Below, in pieces: positions 48,676 to 60,074 of a stretch of 64,000 nucleotides of DNA. How positions within the stretch are numbered: position 1 is the first letter of the stretch; each line of letters opens with the position of its first letter. The notes beneath the pieces are model-generated. The model searched no databases, was not told the DNA's origin, and saw nothing but the letters and a program-made list of their open reading frames with translations. The position numbers and the translations under genes were made by a program. The stretch comes from Thermomucor indicae-seudaticae (taxonomy: Eukaryota; Mucoromycota; Mucoromycetes; Mucorales; Lichtheimiaceae), in assembly GCA_000787465.1 (NCBI GenBank), contig JSYX01000092.1:1-64000 (forward strand). Reading direction: 5' to 3'.

Positions 48676-50742
48676 TGCTGAAAGTCAAAAAGCAAGCAAA
48701 AGAGAGAGAAAGCGAGGAAAAGAACGTGCGAGAAAACGGGGCGTGGTACAATACCGCAGGAAAACCGCCTTTCTTTATCGCAACGGATCGCGATCTCCGA
48801 CTATTCATGCTGTTCATCTCGTTTGCCGCACCAGCCAATTTTCCCTTGCTGAACAATGGGTTTCAAGCTTCTAGAACAATCCTTGATACAATTACTTTAC
48901 GGTCTTGCTTGTACTAACAACAACTGATTTACTGCTATGCTCACAATCAGACCTGTTCTTCTTTAGCCGAAAATTCTTGGCCATGTAAGAAAACACGAGC
49001 GGGTATTAGCCAAACTTTAAAAGGGTACGAGTTCTCTTTCGGGCAATTGGACAAGGCGCCGATTTATCGATGATTTTCTGATGAAACATCGACTCTATCC
49101 GTTTGTGGCACACACACTGTGTTTGCAAATCGGTATCAGGTTCCCAACAAACACGAACACGTTTCTTATCAAGTCACTCTGGAAAAGAAAGCCGTCAATC
49201 GCATGCTTACCCAGCCATTGTTGGTAGAGTCCCAACTTTACCCGTTTCCGCTGATTCCAGCGATGCGACCCCCTTAAAAAGGGCGAGGGTCTCTATACGT
49301 CACGATAAAGTCCATCCCGCCAGAGGAAGAATCCCGTAAATCAGTTGTCACTTGCAGAAAATGTGTACTGTACCGTAGCCAGTTTTATCACTTGGCCACT
49401 GAGCAATCCCATAAGCGCGCATTCCTTGCTCTTTGCTTAAAAGAAAATGTAGTGCGCTGTTAGCCCTGTGGATCAGAAATTAACAAGTTGATCACTGTGC
49501 CGAAATATCGAGCACTTGCTTTGCAGTAATTTGGTGGAAAACAAAGGCCGTATATTGAATATCTGCGCGGCCCATTTATCACCTTTGCCTGCCGCTAACC
49601 AGTCCAGGGAAAAGTACCAACGAAAGGTTATCGCAAAGGGCTCATCCTGCGTTACACTGTGCATTCAAGGCAGATTGGGCTCCTTTTGCTTGTATTCGAG
49701 AGTGACCATCCCAGTCGTCTCAATGTCTAGGATAAGCTGGGATCTCGAATAGCATTTCTGCAAAGTATTGCGAGTTGATCAAGGACGCACTCCGAGATCA
49801 ACCAATTGGGCTTGCAGAAATCCTCCGAAGGGACAGCTCCCTTTGTAGCAACATCTCCTCTCCTCTCTTCTCTCCAGGCGTACGTAGTCTGTCAATCTTA
49901 CTGTTCGATGAAAATTACGTCAAGACGCCACGTAAGCGAACGAGGATCCGCGTTTGAGAGCTGATTCGCGTGAAATTCAGCGACAAACACAACCTTTCAA
50001 AAGACACGCTTCGTCTCAAGATCCCATGTAGAGATCGGTTAGATTGGGCTGACCGTATCATCGTCACAGCGAGTTTATCTCTCTGTTTTTGACGCGCGCC
50101 CCCTTCGCTGTGCGCGAAAGAGTCCATTTCCAAGTGGCATCATACTTGCACTCTCATACTGGTCGGTTTCGAAATTACTAAAGGTGGACAGAGCAGGTAC
50201 GTACGTACAGTGGCTGGCCATCACTTGAGGAGAGAGAGAGCGTGCTCTATAGATGATCCAACGCGGTGCAAGTCACTACAAGTAAACTTTCGATGCTTTC
50301 AACGGATGTTCCTGGCCATAAAGGGACGCTAGGATCAACCCGTGGTTCCTTTGTACAACGCGTCGATCTTTGTATGGCAATGCGCACAGACAGACAGAAA
50401 AGCAGACAGGGTCCGAATGAAAAAAAAATTTCTCTTTTTGGGCTGGGGCCGTCTGTTCGCCATGCAGTGCAGCATGCCAACCATCCACGACGAAAACCGT
50501 CCATCATTTTTCGCACTTTTTTTCCTATTTCCACCAAGCGAAGGGGGGATTCTTTTATTCCTTTTTTCCCCTCTTTCTGTTCTGCGCATCAGATCTTTCT
50601 TTTTTTTCTTTGCTCTGTGTTGGCAAACAGCAGAAACGATACAAAAAACCTCCGTTCCTAGCTCTTACATCTGCGACCGATTCGTTCTTTATACTAGGAA
50701 GAACGTTTATATCCGTTTCTATCGCAGTAACGGTGATCTAGG
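48676..50742. promoter_or_regulatory. 2 kb divergent intergenic region, TPS/MYB
   Basis: No credible gene was found. It should carry the trehalose gene promoter on the left and the MYB promoter on the right. Several C/T-rich tracts occur (around 50520-50610), and AGGGG/CCCCT-like strings are present, but I cannot claim functional stress elements. Confidence 0.35.
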
Positions 50743-52757
50743 ATGGCGTATCCATTGACGAATAATAATGATGGGGGAAAGGACCAGCCATCATCATGGG
50801 ATGGCATGTTTATGACGAATGAGGTACGGCGTTTTGTTGTCCTTGAACCTTTTTTGTTGTCTAATTATTTGGGGGGGGGGGAATGGATGGGGGAGAGGAA
50901 AGGGCTAATTCAAATCTATATAGCAACAGTTTTATCAACATCTATTTCAGGCTCATCAAGATCAAGAACCAAAGCCATCTTATCCGGTAATATTCTCGCC
51001 GCCTTTGTTTCCCTGATCGTTACTAAAAGTCTGGTTCAGATAATGCAGAATGGAATGCATCACAAGGACATGGCCCCGGTACAATCTACTGCTGCTGCCG
51101 CTGCTGCAATGGCTGTACAACAACAACAACAATCTTCTTCTTCCGCGTTCATGAATGACTTTACAACCTATAATTTCCCACCTACGCCTGTCGTAGCCGA
51201 CAATCACACGTACGACCATCTTTATACCCAAAACCCCTATGCTTACATGGTGGCGTCCGACCAGCTACGATGCGGTGGACTGTCGGGCGTACCTGAAGAA
51301 AAGGTAACCCATTGGCACGGAAACAAATTCGCGCCGCTAACAACGCGAATCTAGGATACACGCGTGAACGCCAATTATTTACGACCAGATAATACGGTAT
51401 TTGGGAATCATTTCAAGAAAGGTACAACCGCGTGGTATGCTCACACACACTCTCTCTCTATATAGCAAGCAACATTCGGATACCCGCCTCAACCCATGGC
51501 TGGCACGCCTGCACCAACACGATCACGATTTTTGTTTGACGACACGGATTATCAAAAGCTTCGACAGCCCCCCCGATCAACGCCCATGATTCGGAAAACG
51601 TTTGCACCACACTCACCCATGCGTGCCGGCAATAATAGTAGCAGTAGTAGTAGCAGCAGCAGCAGTAACAACAGCAATGGTGGTAGTAGCAGCCGACGTT
51701 CAGCGGGGGCTCGCAAATCATCGACCTACACGCGTTGGACGGTGGAGGAGGATGAGTTGCTGCGGCAAGCCGTGGCCATTCATGGGCCTCACAAGTGGTC
51801 CCTGATCGCGTCCCATGTTCCCAACCGAACACCCATGCAATGTTCTACGCGTTGGCTCGGTGCCCTCAAGCAAGTGTTTGGGAGAAGAAAAGAAAAGAGA
51901 GAGAGATCCAACCCACTCATTCATATCCTCGTCTTTAGCCCTAATATCCACAAGGGACGCTGGACCGAACATGAAGATGCGGTGCTCAAGTACTCTGTGA
52001 TGGAGTTCTCCAATATCCCCGATGGCGAGGGCGGGTTCCAGCCTATCCCGTGGAACCGGATTGCTGAACGGATCCCGAACCGGACAGGCATCCAGTGCCA
52101 GGCACGCTGGACGGAAGCGTTGGACCCGACGGTGCGCAAGGGAAAATGGAGCGAAGAGGAAGATGCCTTGCTTCGTGCCGGTGTCGAAAAGTTTGGACGG
52201 TGCTGGATCCGTATTGCAGAAACCGTGCCTGGAAGAACACAGGTAATCAAGACAAGAAAGAAAGATGGAATGATGTTGCATTGACTGACTCAAGAGAGAA
52301 CCAGCGTCAGTGTCGGACACGTTGGATGCAGATAAAGTACAAGGAGGAGAAAATGATGAATAGCAGCAAGAAGAAGCGCACCATAACGTGTAGTGTGATG
52401 AATGATGACGTAGGCTCGTCTGCCAGCTGTACCTCGACGGATGATGGCCAAAACTCGGTAGACGTACCGTTTTCTGGTCTTGTAGCCGATCTGCCAACAA
52501 CGACGACGACAATCATGAGCGCCGCTGCTGCTGCTCCTCCTCCTCCTGCTGTGGCAACGAGTTCGAGCAAGAATCCGGCAGCCGCACAACCCTCTTCGTC
52601 AAGTGGCCTCCAAAACCCGTTCGTGGTGGATGACTTTGATATCGACCTTGATACCATGGTGTTTGACCAGCTCAAGCCGGACGAACAGGACAAGCATCTT
52701 GATCTTTTGAACGCCAACGACCCCTTGTTGTCATCCTTCTTTTCATCCTTCTCGTGA
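50743..52757 (+). CDS. Three-repeat MYB transcription factor
   Basis: Nuclear R1R2R3-type MYB protein. Exons 50743-50823, 50951-50986, 51040-51303, 51355-51421, 51470-51869, 51939-52242 and 52305-52757 give 534 aa. The N-terminal 235 residues are Gln/Ser/Pro/Asn-rich. R1 starts near residue 238 (RWTVEEDELLRQAVAIHGP). R2 is KGRWTEHEDAVLKYSV, with an extended loop (SNIPDGEGGFQPIPW). R3 is RKGKWSEEEDALLRAGVEKF then GRTQRQCRTRWMQ. Each repeat keeps its spaced tryptophans. The C-terminus is acidic and hydrophobic (DDFDIDLDTMVFDQLK), as in activation domains. The intron between R1 and R2 has a GC donor and, if retained, stays open. Confidence 0.92.
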
Positions 52758-52980
52758 TGCTACTTTTTGAACGGAAAACGATTTCTAACCCATGTAATCT
52801 TGACAACGTTCTCTCTCCCAACACCAACTGATATTTCTATCTCGTCGTAATTAATATGTATGCCTCTTGTCACTTTAAAGACATGTCCTTTATATATATA
52901 TATATATATATGCTCTGCTGGGAATTACTTATTATAATTTGCGACGTAAAGCTACACTGACAACCGAAAAAGTTTCTTGT
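52758..52980. other. Short convergent spacer with (TA)n
   Basis: The MYB and SYLF stop codons converge here with 223 bp between. It contains a TA-dinucleotide run near 52892-52911 and AT-rich signals suitable for polyadenylation on both strands. Confidence 0.5.
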
Positions 52981-54020
52981 TCACCAGGGATCACGATTTT
53001 CCGCTCGTTCAATCATATCGTAGAGCACGACGGCTTCGGGTGGCGGGGGGATATCGCCCCGCAGCAGCTGTTCCGCCTTGACGTCCTGTCGACGGTAGAA
53101 GCTCTGGTTGACCTTGGAGAGCTCAATGAGGACGGTACCCTCGATGCTGACGCCGGCAAAGAGACCCTTGGACCTTGTGTAGGAGAACATGGGGGCGAGC
53201 TTGCCGTTCTTGTAGTCGCCTGCGATCGCAGCCTCGCCGCCAGCGCCGATCGGGCCTGCGCTCACAGCCAGGTTGCCGCCGACGGTCACGTTCCCGCCGC
53301 GCGAAAACGCGCGCACGGCTTCGTCGCTGTTCAAGATCAAGACGATATCGGTAATGTCGGCCCCGATTTGGGCGCCAAAGCCAATGCCACCGGTGGCGAT
53401 CGCAGAGGGCGCGCTCCATCCTAGTAAACGCAATGAATATATATATATATATATATATCACAGGGCAGCAGCAGCTTAGCCAGGCGGATAAACGAACAAC
53501 TTACGGCCGTCAGGTAAGCGAGCCACAACGATGCCGCTGCCGCCGCGGCCGCTCCACAGAAAGCCGGCCTTGACCACCGTCAGGATGACGAGCCCCTTGG
53601 CTTCCTTGATGACCGAGACTGGGATAATGGTGTCAAAGCCGTGCTCGATCTCTTCCTTGACTGTAACGAGAGCGGGTTAGCCTCCTCCCCCGAACCGAGC
53701 GCGCCGATACTTGCTTATGAATTGCTCCAGAATGCGTGCTGCCTTGGCGCATTCCTCTGGTAGCGATCTCACAATCGGGCTGTTGATCTTGGCATTCGCA
53801 CCTGTACAATGGTTGGAATGGGTGGAATGTCAGTGCTGCTGATTTCTGTGTGTGCCTGACCTGTCTTTTCCACCCAAGTGCTGACGCTCTTGCTTGCTTG
53901 CTGACCCAACGTGGAAGCTTCTACATACACAATCAGTCATTGGACGGCTTTTGCCTGTATGCTCCCAGAATACGGACCTGCGGCAGCTTTCGAGGCCTGT
54001 TCTTTTACTTTGTTCAACAT
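52981..54020 (-). CDS. YSC84: SYLF/Ysc84-domain protein
   Basis: Lipid- and actin-binding protein of endocytic actin patches. Exons 54020-53978, 53920-53861, 53801-53715, 53660-53505 and 53420-52981 give 261 aa. The whole protein is one SYLF domain: RSLPEECAKAARILEQFI, IPVSVIKEAKGLVILTVVKA, GFLWSGRGGSGIVVARLPDG, WSAPSAIATGGIGFGAQIG, then FSYTRSKGLFAGVSIEGTV and DVKAEQLLRGDIPPP. There is no C-terminal SH3 domain, unlike yeast Ysc84/Lsb3. The intron after exon 3 has a GCAAGT donor. The intron before the last exon contains a TA microsatellite. Confidence 0.93.
53436..53458. repeat. (TA)n microsatellite in SYLF intron
   Basis: About ten AT/TA units lie inside the last intron (53421-53504) of the SYLF gene. 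Confidence 0.85.
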
Positions 54021-54205
54021 GGTTTATGCAAACGGAAGAAAAAGGAAGAGCCAAGAAACTTTATTATCATGTGCTTTTTTATTTTTGTGTTACAATGATA
54101 CGATGAAAGGGATCAAATGACGTTAATGCCTTGGCAAAAAGAAAAAGGATAATGCATGCAATAATGTAAAAAAGTTATGTAAAGACCGGTTTATAGGTTG
54201 GGCAA

Positions 54206-56079
54206 TTATTGTTGAAACCAAGCGAGTTTCTCAATGTCGTCTAATAAGATGCGTTTCTCTGGATTGCGCACAAGGATCTTCTCGACCACTTCGCGAGCCT
54301 CTTTGCTGACAGCACGTTCGGGATGCTGGTTCCATTCTGCTGGCCACTTGACTTCTGCTGTGATGATACGGTAGAACAAATGGGACACCTTTTCACCACG
54401 CGCGGGATTGTACATGAACGGTAGATAGCCGACCAACAGGGCGTAAAGAATGATACCCAGAGCCCAAGTATCTGTCCGTCGTCCATCGTAGCCAAGGCTT
54501 TGTACGATTTCCGGTGCAGCGTATTCTTCGCTGCCACATCGTGTCGTCAAAATCGGAGAGGCCGGATCGATCACTCGCGCTAACCCGAAATCTGTCACCT
54601 TGATCCGCGGCCGTCCATCATCGTCCATATGGATCAAGATATCTATTGAAGATGTTTAGATAAAAGGCAGGATCTACTACAAAGAGGTAGAAACATACTT
54701 TCAAGTTTCAGATCTCGATGCACAATATTGTGCTCATGCATCCACCTGACTACTCGCACTAGTTCCCGAAATATGTCCCGCACAAGGCCTTCATTGACCT
54801 TGCACTGCTTGTTTCGATGCATCTGTTGGACGAAATCAAACAGCTCTCCGCCTTTGGCATACTCCATTACGATGCACAAGTGCTGTTCGGTTTCCATGGT
54901 CGACTCCAGTCGCACAATAGATGGATAATCAATAAACTGCGGGACGCAAAGGATGAATGGCCCACTTTTACCAGACGATCGCAGCAAACCACTAACCTTT
55001 AGAACGCCCACTTCTCGTTCAATACTCGACCTGACGCGCGCATCACCCCGTATCCTCGCCTTGTTAATCATTTTAATAGCATATTCAATGCCACCTTGGC
55101 TGGTATGCGTGGCCAGATACACTTTGGAGAACGCACCGACACCCAAAAGTTTCTGTATTCGATAGTCACCGATCTGTTTGCCGACAATGTCTTCTTCAGC
55201 AATCTGAAGTGGCGCTGGTGATGGGTACTTGTATTCTCTCGTCATGGGTGCCAAAAGACCGTCACCGTTCAGGGCGGCCAGCTGTGCATATGATTTATCG
55301 TCAATGTCGCCAAGAATGGGTTCTTCAGAGAGTGACGGCAGTTTATTCGTTTTGTCAGGAGAGTAATAAGGAGACATGGCAATGACGGGGATGCTGGAAG
55401 ATGGGCTGGTGGATGGCGGCAGTGCTTCATGGTCTTCTTTGTCAGTAGGTGTTACTGGAGACAGTTGGGGTGATATGACGCGATGTTTGGGGAATGTTTG
55501 TGGCTGGTGATGATGATGCAGGAGAGTCATAGGTGAATAATGGCTTGAGGGCGAAGTGAAGCCGGGTGCAGGACTAGGCAACGGCATAATCTCGTCGTCA
55601 GAGTACGATCCGATATTCGAGGAAACTGATAATCTGTTATTTGCTATGGAGGATGTGGTTGTCGTTGGCTCGTCGGTGCTGGATCGTTCGGGAGAATGCA
55701 TGCAATTGTTGGGAATAAGAGACGGGGCTGGGGCCACTGCTGTACTCTTGTTGGCAGCTACGATGCTGCGCAGACGACTGGCAAAACTCAACCGACGATT
55801 CCCATCGTCTTCTCCGTCATCGATCGGATACGTTCGGATTGGAGTGACATTGGAGCGCCGTGAAAGAGAAGGTGGCGGTCGAGGTGTCGCTTGCGTAGTG
55901 CTAAAGAAGGCATCGGTCTTGGTTCGACTTGGTGGATCGCCTGAGATATCAAAGTTGGACGTTATAATGCCGAGACCAACTGACGCTTGTTGCCTCCGAT
56001 GTCCGCGGATCGACTTGGCTGAATTTTGATCTGTATCCTTTAACCCATCCCTTTTTAAGCTACGTGCGTCCCTTTCCAT
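54206..56079 (-). CDS. CAMK-like serine/threonine protein kinase
   Basis: Exons 56079-54997, 54936-54699 and 54642-54206 give 585 aa. The first 300 residues are Ser/Pro/Thr-rich and likely disordered. The kinase domain starts near 303: glycine loop GVGAFSKV (313-320), AIK Lys336, HRDLKLEN (434-441), DFG at 458, and AAPEIV. It ends at residue 585 in LEKIL-type helices with no regulatory tail. The sequence is CAMK/CAMKL-like (Kin4/Frk1/Snf1 region). No T-loop acidic lock is obvious. The first intron (60 nt) is stopless and in frame; the family pattern (GVLK joined to FIDYPSIVRL) shows it should be removed. The substrate is unknown. Confidence 0.92.
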
Positions 56080-59000
56080 ACAATGAATACAAAGGAAAGC
56101 CTCTCACACACCTCGCTGCGGTTGTCTGCTACAGGTTCGCTACTCGATTTGCTCTCCATATTGTTTGTCTTGGTCACTGCTTTTACAATTCGACATGAGT
56201 CAGCCATTACTCATTATCAATCGAAACAAAAGAGTCCTTTATTATACCGTTTTCCTGGGTCGCCGAGACGTTGGCAGAAGAGTACGAATCTCCGTCAGAC
56301 ACAGACTTGGCACGCAGAATTTCTTGGTGAACAGACATTTGCAATGAGCACATTAACGTCAACAGAACACTGAAGCGGGGTATCGGTGTACGAAAAACAA
56401 AAAGCTTTTTTCTAAGAGTAGTGTGGTTAAAGGTAAAGAAAGAGAGAAGAAGGAAGTTTGAAACTGAACTTGAAGGAGAAGAGAGAAGTAAAAAAAAAAG
56501 TCCGGTCTTGCATCATGGCCCGGAAGATTTTCCTTTTCCTTGTCGCACTGGTCGATCAAGGGGGCATGCTCAGGGAACTGGCTGGCGGCTTGTGCACCCT
56601 CCTAATTGATTATGTAACAATATGACTCACCCCGTTTTGATTTGTCCTTGTCTGATGACGTTGTAGTTTTCGTAAGGACTCCATGCATGTCTACGCGCTA
56701 TGTATGTCTGGCATATTTACCGGGTCATCTGAAAACCTTGCCTGAAACTTGTACGTTTGTTACTAAGGCCCCAACACCAATCAAAACAATTCAGTTAAGG
56801 TTCTAGTTTGGTATCACATAGCCCAAACAGACACTCGGTATCAGCCACAATGTCTCGCTCGGCCCCCAAAAAATTCTTTGTTTGTGGTGCCGCACCGAGC
56901 CAATCATGCGGGGTACATCAAAATTGCCTTCTTTGGTTTTCGCATACAGTAAACTTGCGGTTGACCATTGGCATTTGACCAATGGTCAGTGACATGTTTC
57001 TTGGAGTTTTGCCGCTTGTGATATCCGACGCATGTGTTTCTATAGTGTGCGCGATGTAACTGAACGAGTGAGTCTGATTTTGCATCCGTTGTCAAACAGC
57101 ATTTCTCTCTATTGGCTCTGCACGCGCAAACGAGCGTGGATTATTGCGATGACAACTTGATACCTCATGATACAGGAAAGGAAACGGCATCACTAACATT
57201 ATGCCTGTTTTCAAAACAACCGTGTACTGACGTACTGTACAACCATCACTGCGGAAGAGACGGTATTAAAAGAGTTGCTCTCCGCAAGTTAATGCGATAA
57301 GAGCAGTTGCACAAAGTCCGTTTGGGTCTCGGCTCTCTTCTCTCTTGTTAGTCATCAGGATTTCTGAGAATCCAATCGTATTGAGCAAAGTGATTGAGAC
57401 GCCGTAGACAATATTAACGTTTTGCAAGTGCATAAGAAAGTTGCCATTCGCGTTCGCAAGTAGCAATCTGCGTTTAATGAGATTCACGTGACGGGTGCCG
57501 TTTCCACAGACGGCGTTTACAAGCAATGCGGTCTTTCGCGTTGTGATGCCAGCTTGCTCTGGCAATCTTGTGACGGACGCAATCACGCGATTTCTTTCCG
57601 AGAATGGAGGAAATTGCCTACTTTAAGAGCAAGCCATGTCGTACCTTTCGAATTCGGTGTGGGCAAAGAATGTCTGCCAAGAGTTAATGATTTTTGTTTA
57701 CCGCTTTCAAGTGGCCTTATTCATAAATATTTGCGCCTGTCACAACCAAACAAGATTTTGGGGGTTAGTACAGCACATGGCCAGGTCGCTCATAATAGAC
57801 GAACTTAAAGGGCGACATGTTCGGTTGAATAAGGGAGAATGAAAACGTCTTTTCTCAGGATTTCGTTGTGGACGACATGCGATTGAGGCAGACAGGTTCT
57901 GTGTGAATCAACGGTTCGCTAATGAGGACGTTTGGGTCTCTGGACTTGGCAGTGGTTTAGAGATGTTTTTTGGCTATTACATTAGTAAATATGCCAAACA
58001 AGAGATTGAACAGCTTTGAAAAAAGAAAGAACCTCTATGTGCTTTTCGCAAGTACCCTTTATGTGTACCAAGCAGAAATGATCGCGACCTCTTCTATATC
58101 ATCGTCCTGTCGGAGAGAACTCAAGGCAAGCGGCCTTGATCAATTACCATGCGACAAGCATACTGGTTTAGTAAAAAGTGGTTAGCAGGGAAAAAGTATC
58201 AGGCCTGTTCAGACTTTCTTTCTAAGCTGCAATCCTTTTACTGACAAAATCCACAGGCCATGCAACCAGTTACTGCCTGTTTCTTTTCGCTTTATGCATT
58301 TTCCTAAATGGGTTATCAGCAATGTCCGCTAGACGAAAGTTTAAAACCGACGAATATTTTTGACAACAGCCTCTTTTACCTTTTTTTTTATTCTTCCATG
58401 TCTTGCGTAAGCGTCCGCCATGTCTGACTCTGCCTCCTCTATGCGTTTGACGCCCTCCATGCTGCGGAGCCGTAAGAAAGGAAGCAACTAGTCATGCATG
58501 GTGCTATTTATGCTGACACAGATATCGCCGAGCGAGCGTAAGACTTGCTCATGGTCAGTGCTCCTCACGAACGCTGGTTTGTTTTGCATATCGCTCTCGT
58601 GGTGCTCGCCACCACCGTCTCCGCTGGATCGGTCTCTTTCTCTATCCGGACATACGTTTGACGAACCCTGCTGGGAAGCGTAAGAAAAGTGTATTCGTTT
58701 TATGTATGGTGGGATGTATGCTGAGGTAGATAACATGGATGGCAGAACTCAAATGGTGCTCGCTCCTCACGAGCGCTGCCTGACTTTGCGTATGCGCTGA
58801 CTCTGGTCTCCTCCGCTCTCGCCGACCGCCGCGGGCGGCGGCTTGGTGGGCCTTCTAGTGCGGGGTGGTGCAGGCTGCCTGGGTCTTTCTATATGGGCTC
58901 ACCTGAAAAAGCATCTGCTGCGGTGGGGTAAGACCATAGGGATCCAGTCACGTGTAGTGGCACGTAGATTGACGTAAGATGACATCGATGGCAGAAGCAT

Positions 59001-60074
59001 CCACCGTGCTTCACGAACACCGGCTGGGTTTGCGTCATGGCTCGGCTTTCCGAGGCCTGGCATGCCGCCCTGGACCTCCGTACTGCGGCAAAGAGTCAGA
59101 GCAGAGGAATAAAGGTGTAAAAAAAGTGTGCATGGCGCAATGCAGTAAGAAACATGGATCCAGTCATTATAATGCTGTGTGTGTTGATGTAAACATCATT
59201 GACGATAGAGCCCTCCGAGCAGCCCTATACACACGCCATTTCTTTCAACAATGAAAGGAACGTGTCCCCCCAATACCGGTCAAGCCCCCAGAGGCGCGGG
59301 TACGTGCAAAAATACTGCTTTTGCGATATTAGAACTAAAGCCCACTTTTGTCGAATAGGACCTCCGGTATAGTCCCCATCTGCATGGTCTGCTGCCGAAC
59401 ACAAAGGCATCCTAGCCAGCGAGCTGGCGCGCTTCTGTTGGTACCCTCGCTGGTGGCGCTCGGCGGTAGTCGCTCACTGTAACGCGCGGATAAGCCGTAA
59501 CGCAGACGTCATCAGATCCCGAATAGCGAGGACAACGGCCGATTGCTGGAAGAGAAAGGGAGTGGGGCTACATTTCTCACCGACGGTTTAGGTGCCTCAG
59601 GAGCGAGTTCCACAGAGACCCATGAAGTAGCTTATGGCAGGAAGCGGTAATATGGTTAGTTCCTTAATTTTGGAGACCAGTAATAACGTTGTCATTTTCT
59701 TCTTTATTAGACTAAGTTCACCCATTTCACCCCTCTTTTTCTTATTATAATAATAATTAATAACATGAAGCATTCATTAAGCACGTCCCCTTTGTAAAGT
59801 CTTCCTGTACTTCCGTTCGACAGTAATCTTAAGTCATCGTTAAAGTGTACTTATTTATAAAGCGTAAGTATATGATGCACAATATACAACTGCTCACAGC
59901 ATTTATAAGTTATTAGACCTTCGTTTAAGCAACAAAAGAAACAAGAAAAAACTAGTTTTAAACGTATGTAGAGCTGAATAAGTAGATGTTTCTAGAATTA
60001 GGTATCAGGGCACACCGTGCCATGTGCCCCCTTGGAAGAAATAACTACAGAATTCCCTTTTGTTTATCCAATAG
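56080..60074. other. 4 kb gene-poor interval
   Basis: The left end should hold the kinase promoter and the right end the PIK1 3' region. Frames such as 57266-57586 (minus, 106 codons) have no recognisable motif. The middle contains diverged tandem repeats (58495-59215). An AT-rich block follows from about 59690 to 60000. No tRNA or rRNA seen. Confidence 0.5.
58495..59215. repeat. Diverged tandem repeats, about 200-245 bp units
   Basis: Three clear copies and perhaps a partial fourth follow each other, starting near 58495, 58702, 58950 and 59150. Shared anchors in order are ATGGTG(C/G)(T/G)AT...TATGCTGA, GA(T)A(A/C)AT(G/C)GATGGCAGAA, TCCTCACGA(A/G)CGCTG and TTTGCRT. Anchor spacing is about 202 and 246 bp, so copies differ by indels. 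The units are GC-rich relative to the flanks. I see no long shared coding frame. Confidence 0.55.

Noticed and set aside
42988..56079. Possible biosynthetic or regulatory gene cluster around two transcription factors
   Set aside because: The neighbours (trehalose enzyme, SYLF protein, kinase) are conserved primary-function genes; no synthase, P450 or transporter set is present.
58420..58500. Short ATG frame MSDSASSMRLTPSMLRSRKK ending at TAG
   Set aside because: Only 23 codons, not preserved in the neighbouring repeat copies; most likely accidental.
59280..59640. GC-rich structured-looking stretch, possible tRNA or 5S rRNA
   Set aside because: I could not fold a cloverleaf, find a TTCGA box B with a matching acceptor stem, or match 5S landmarks.
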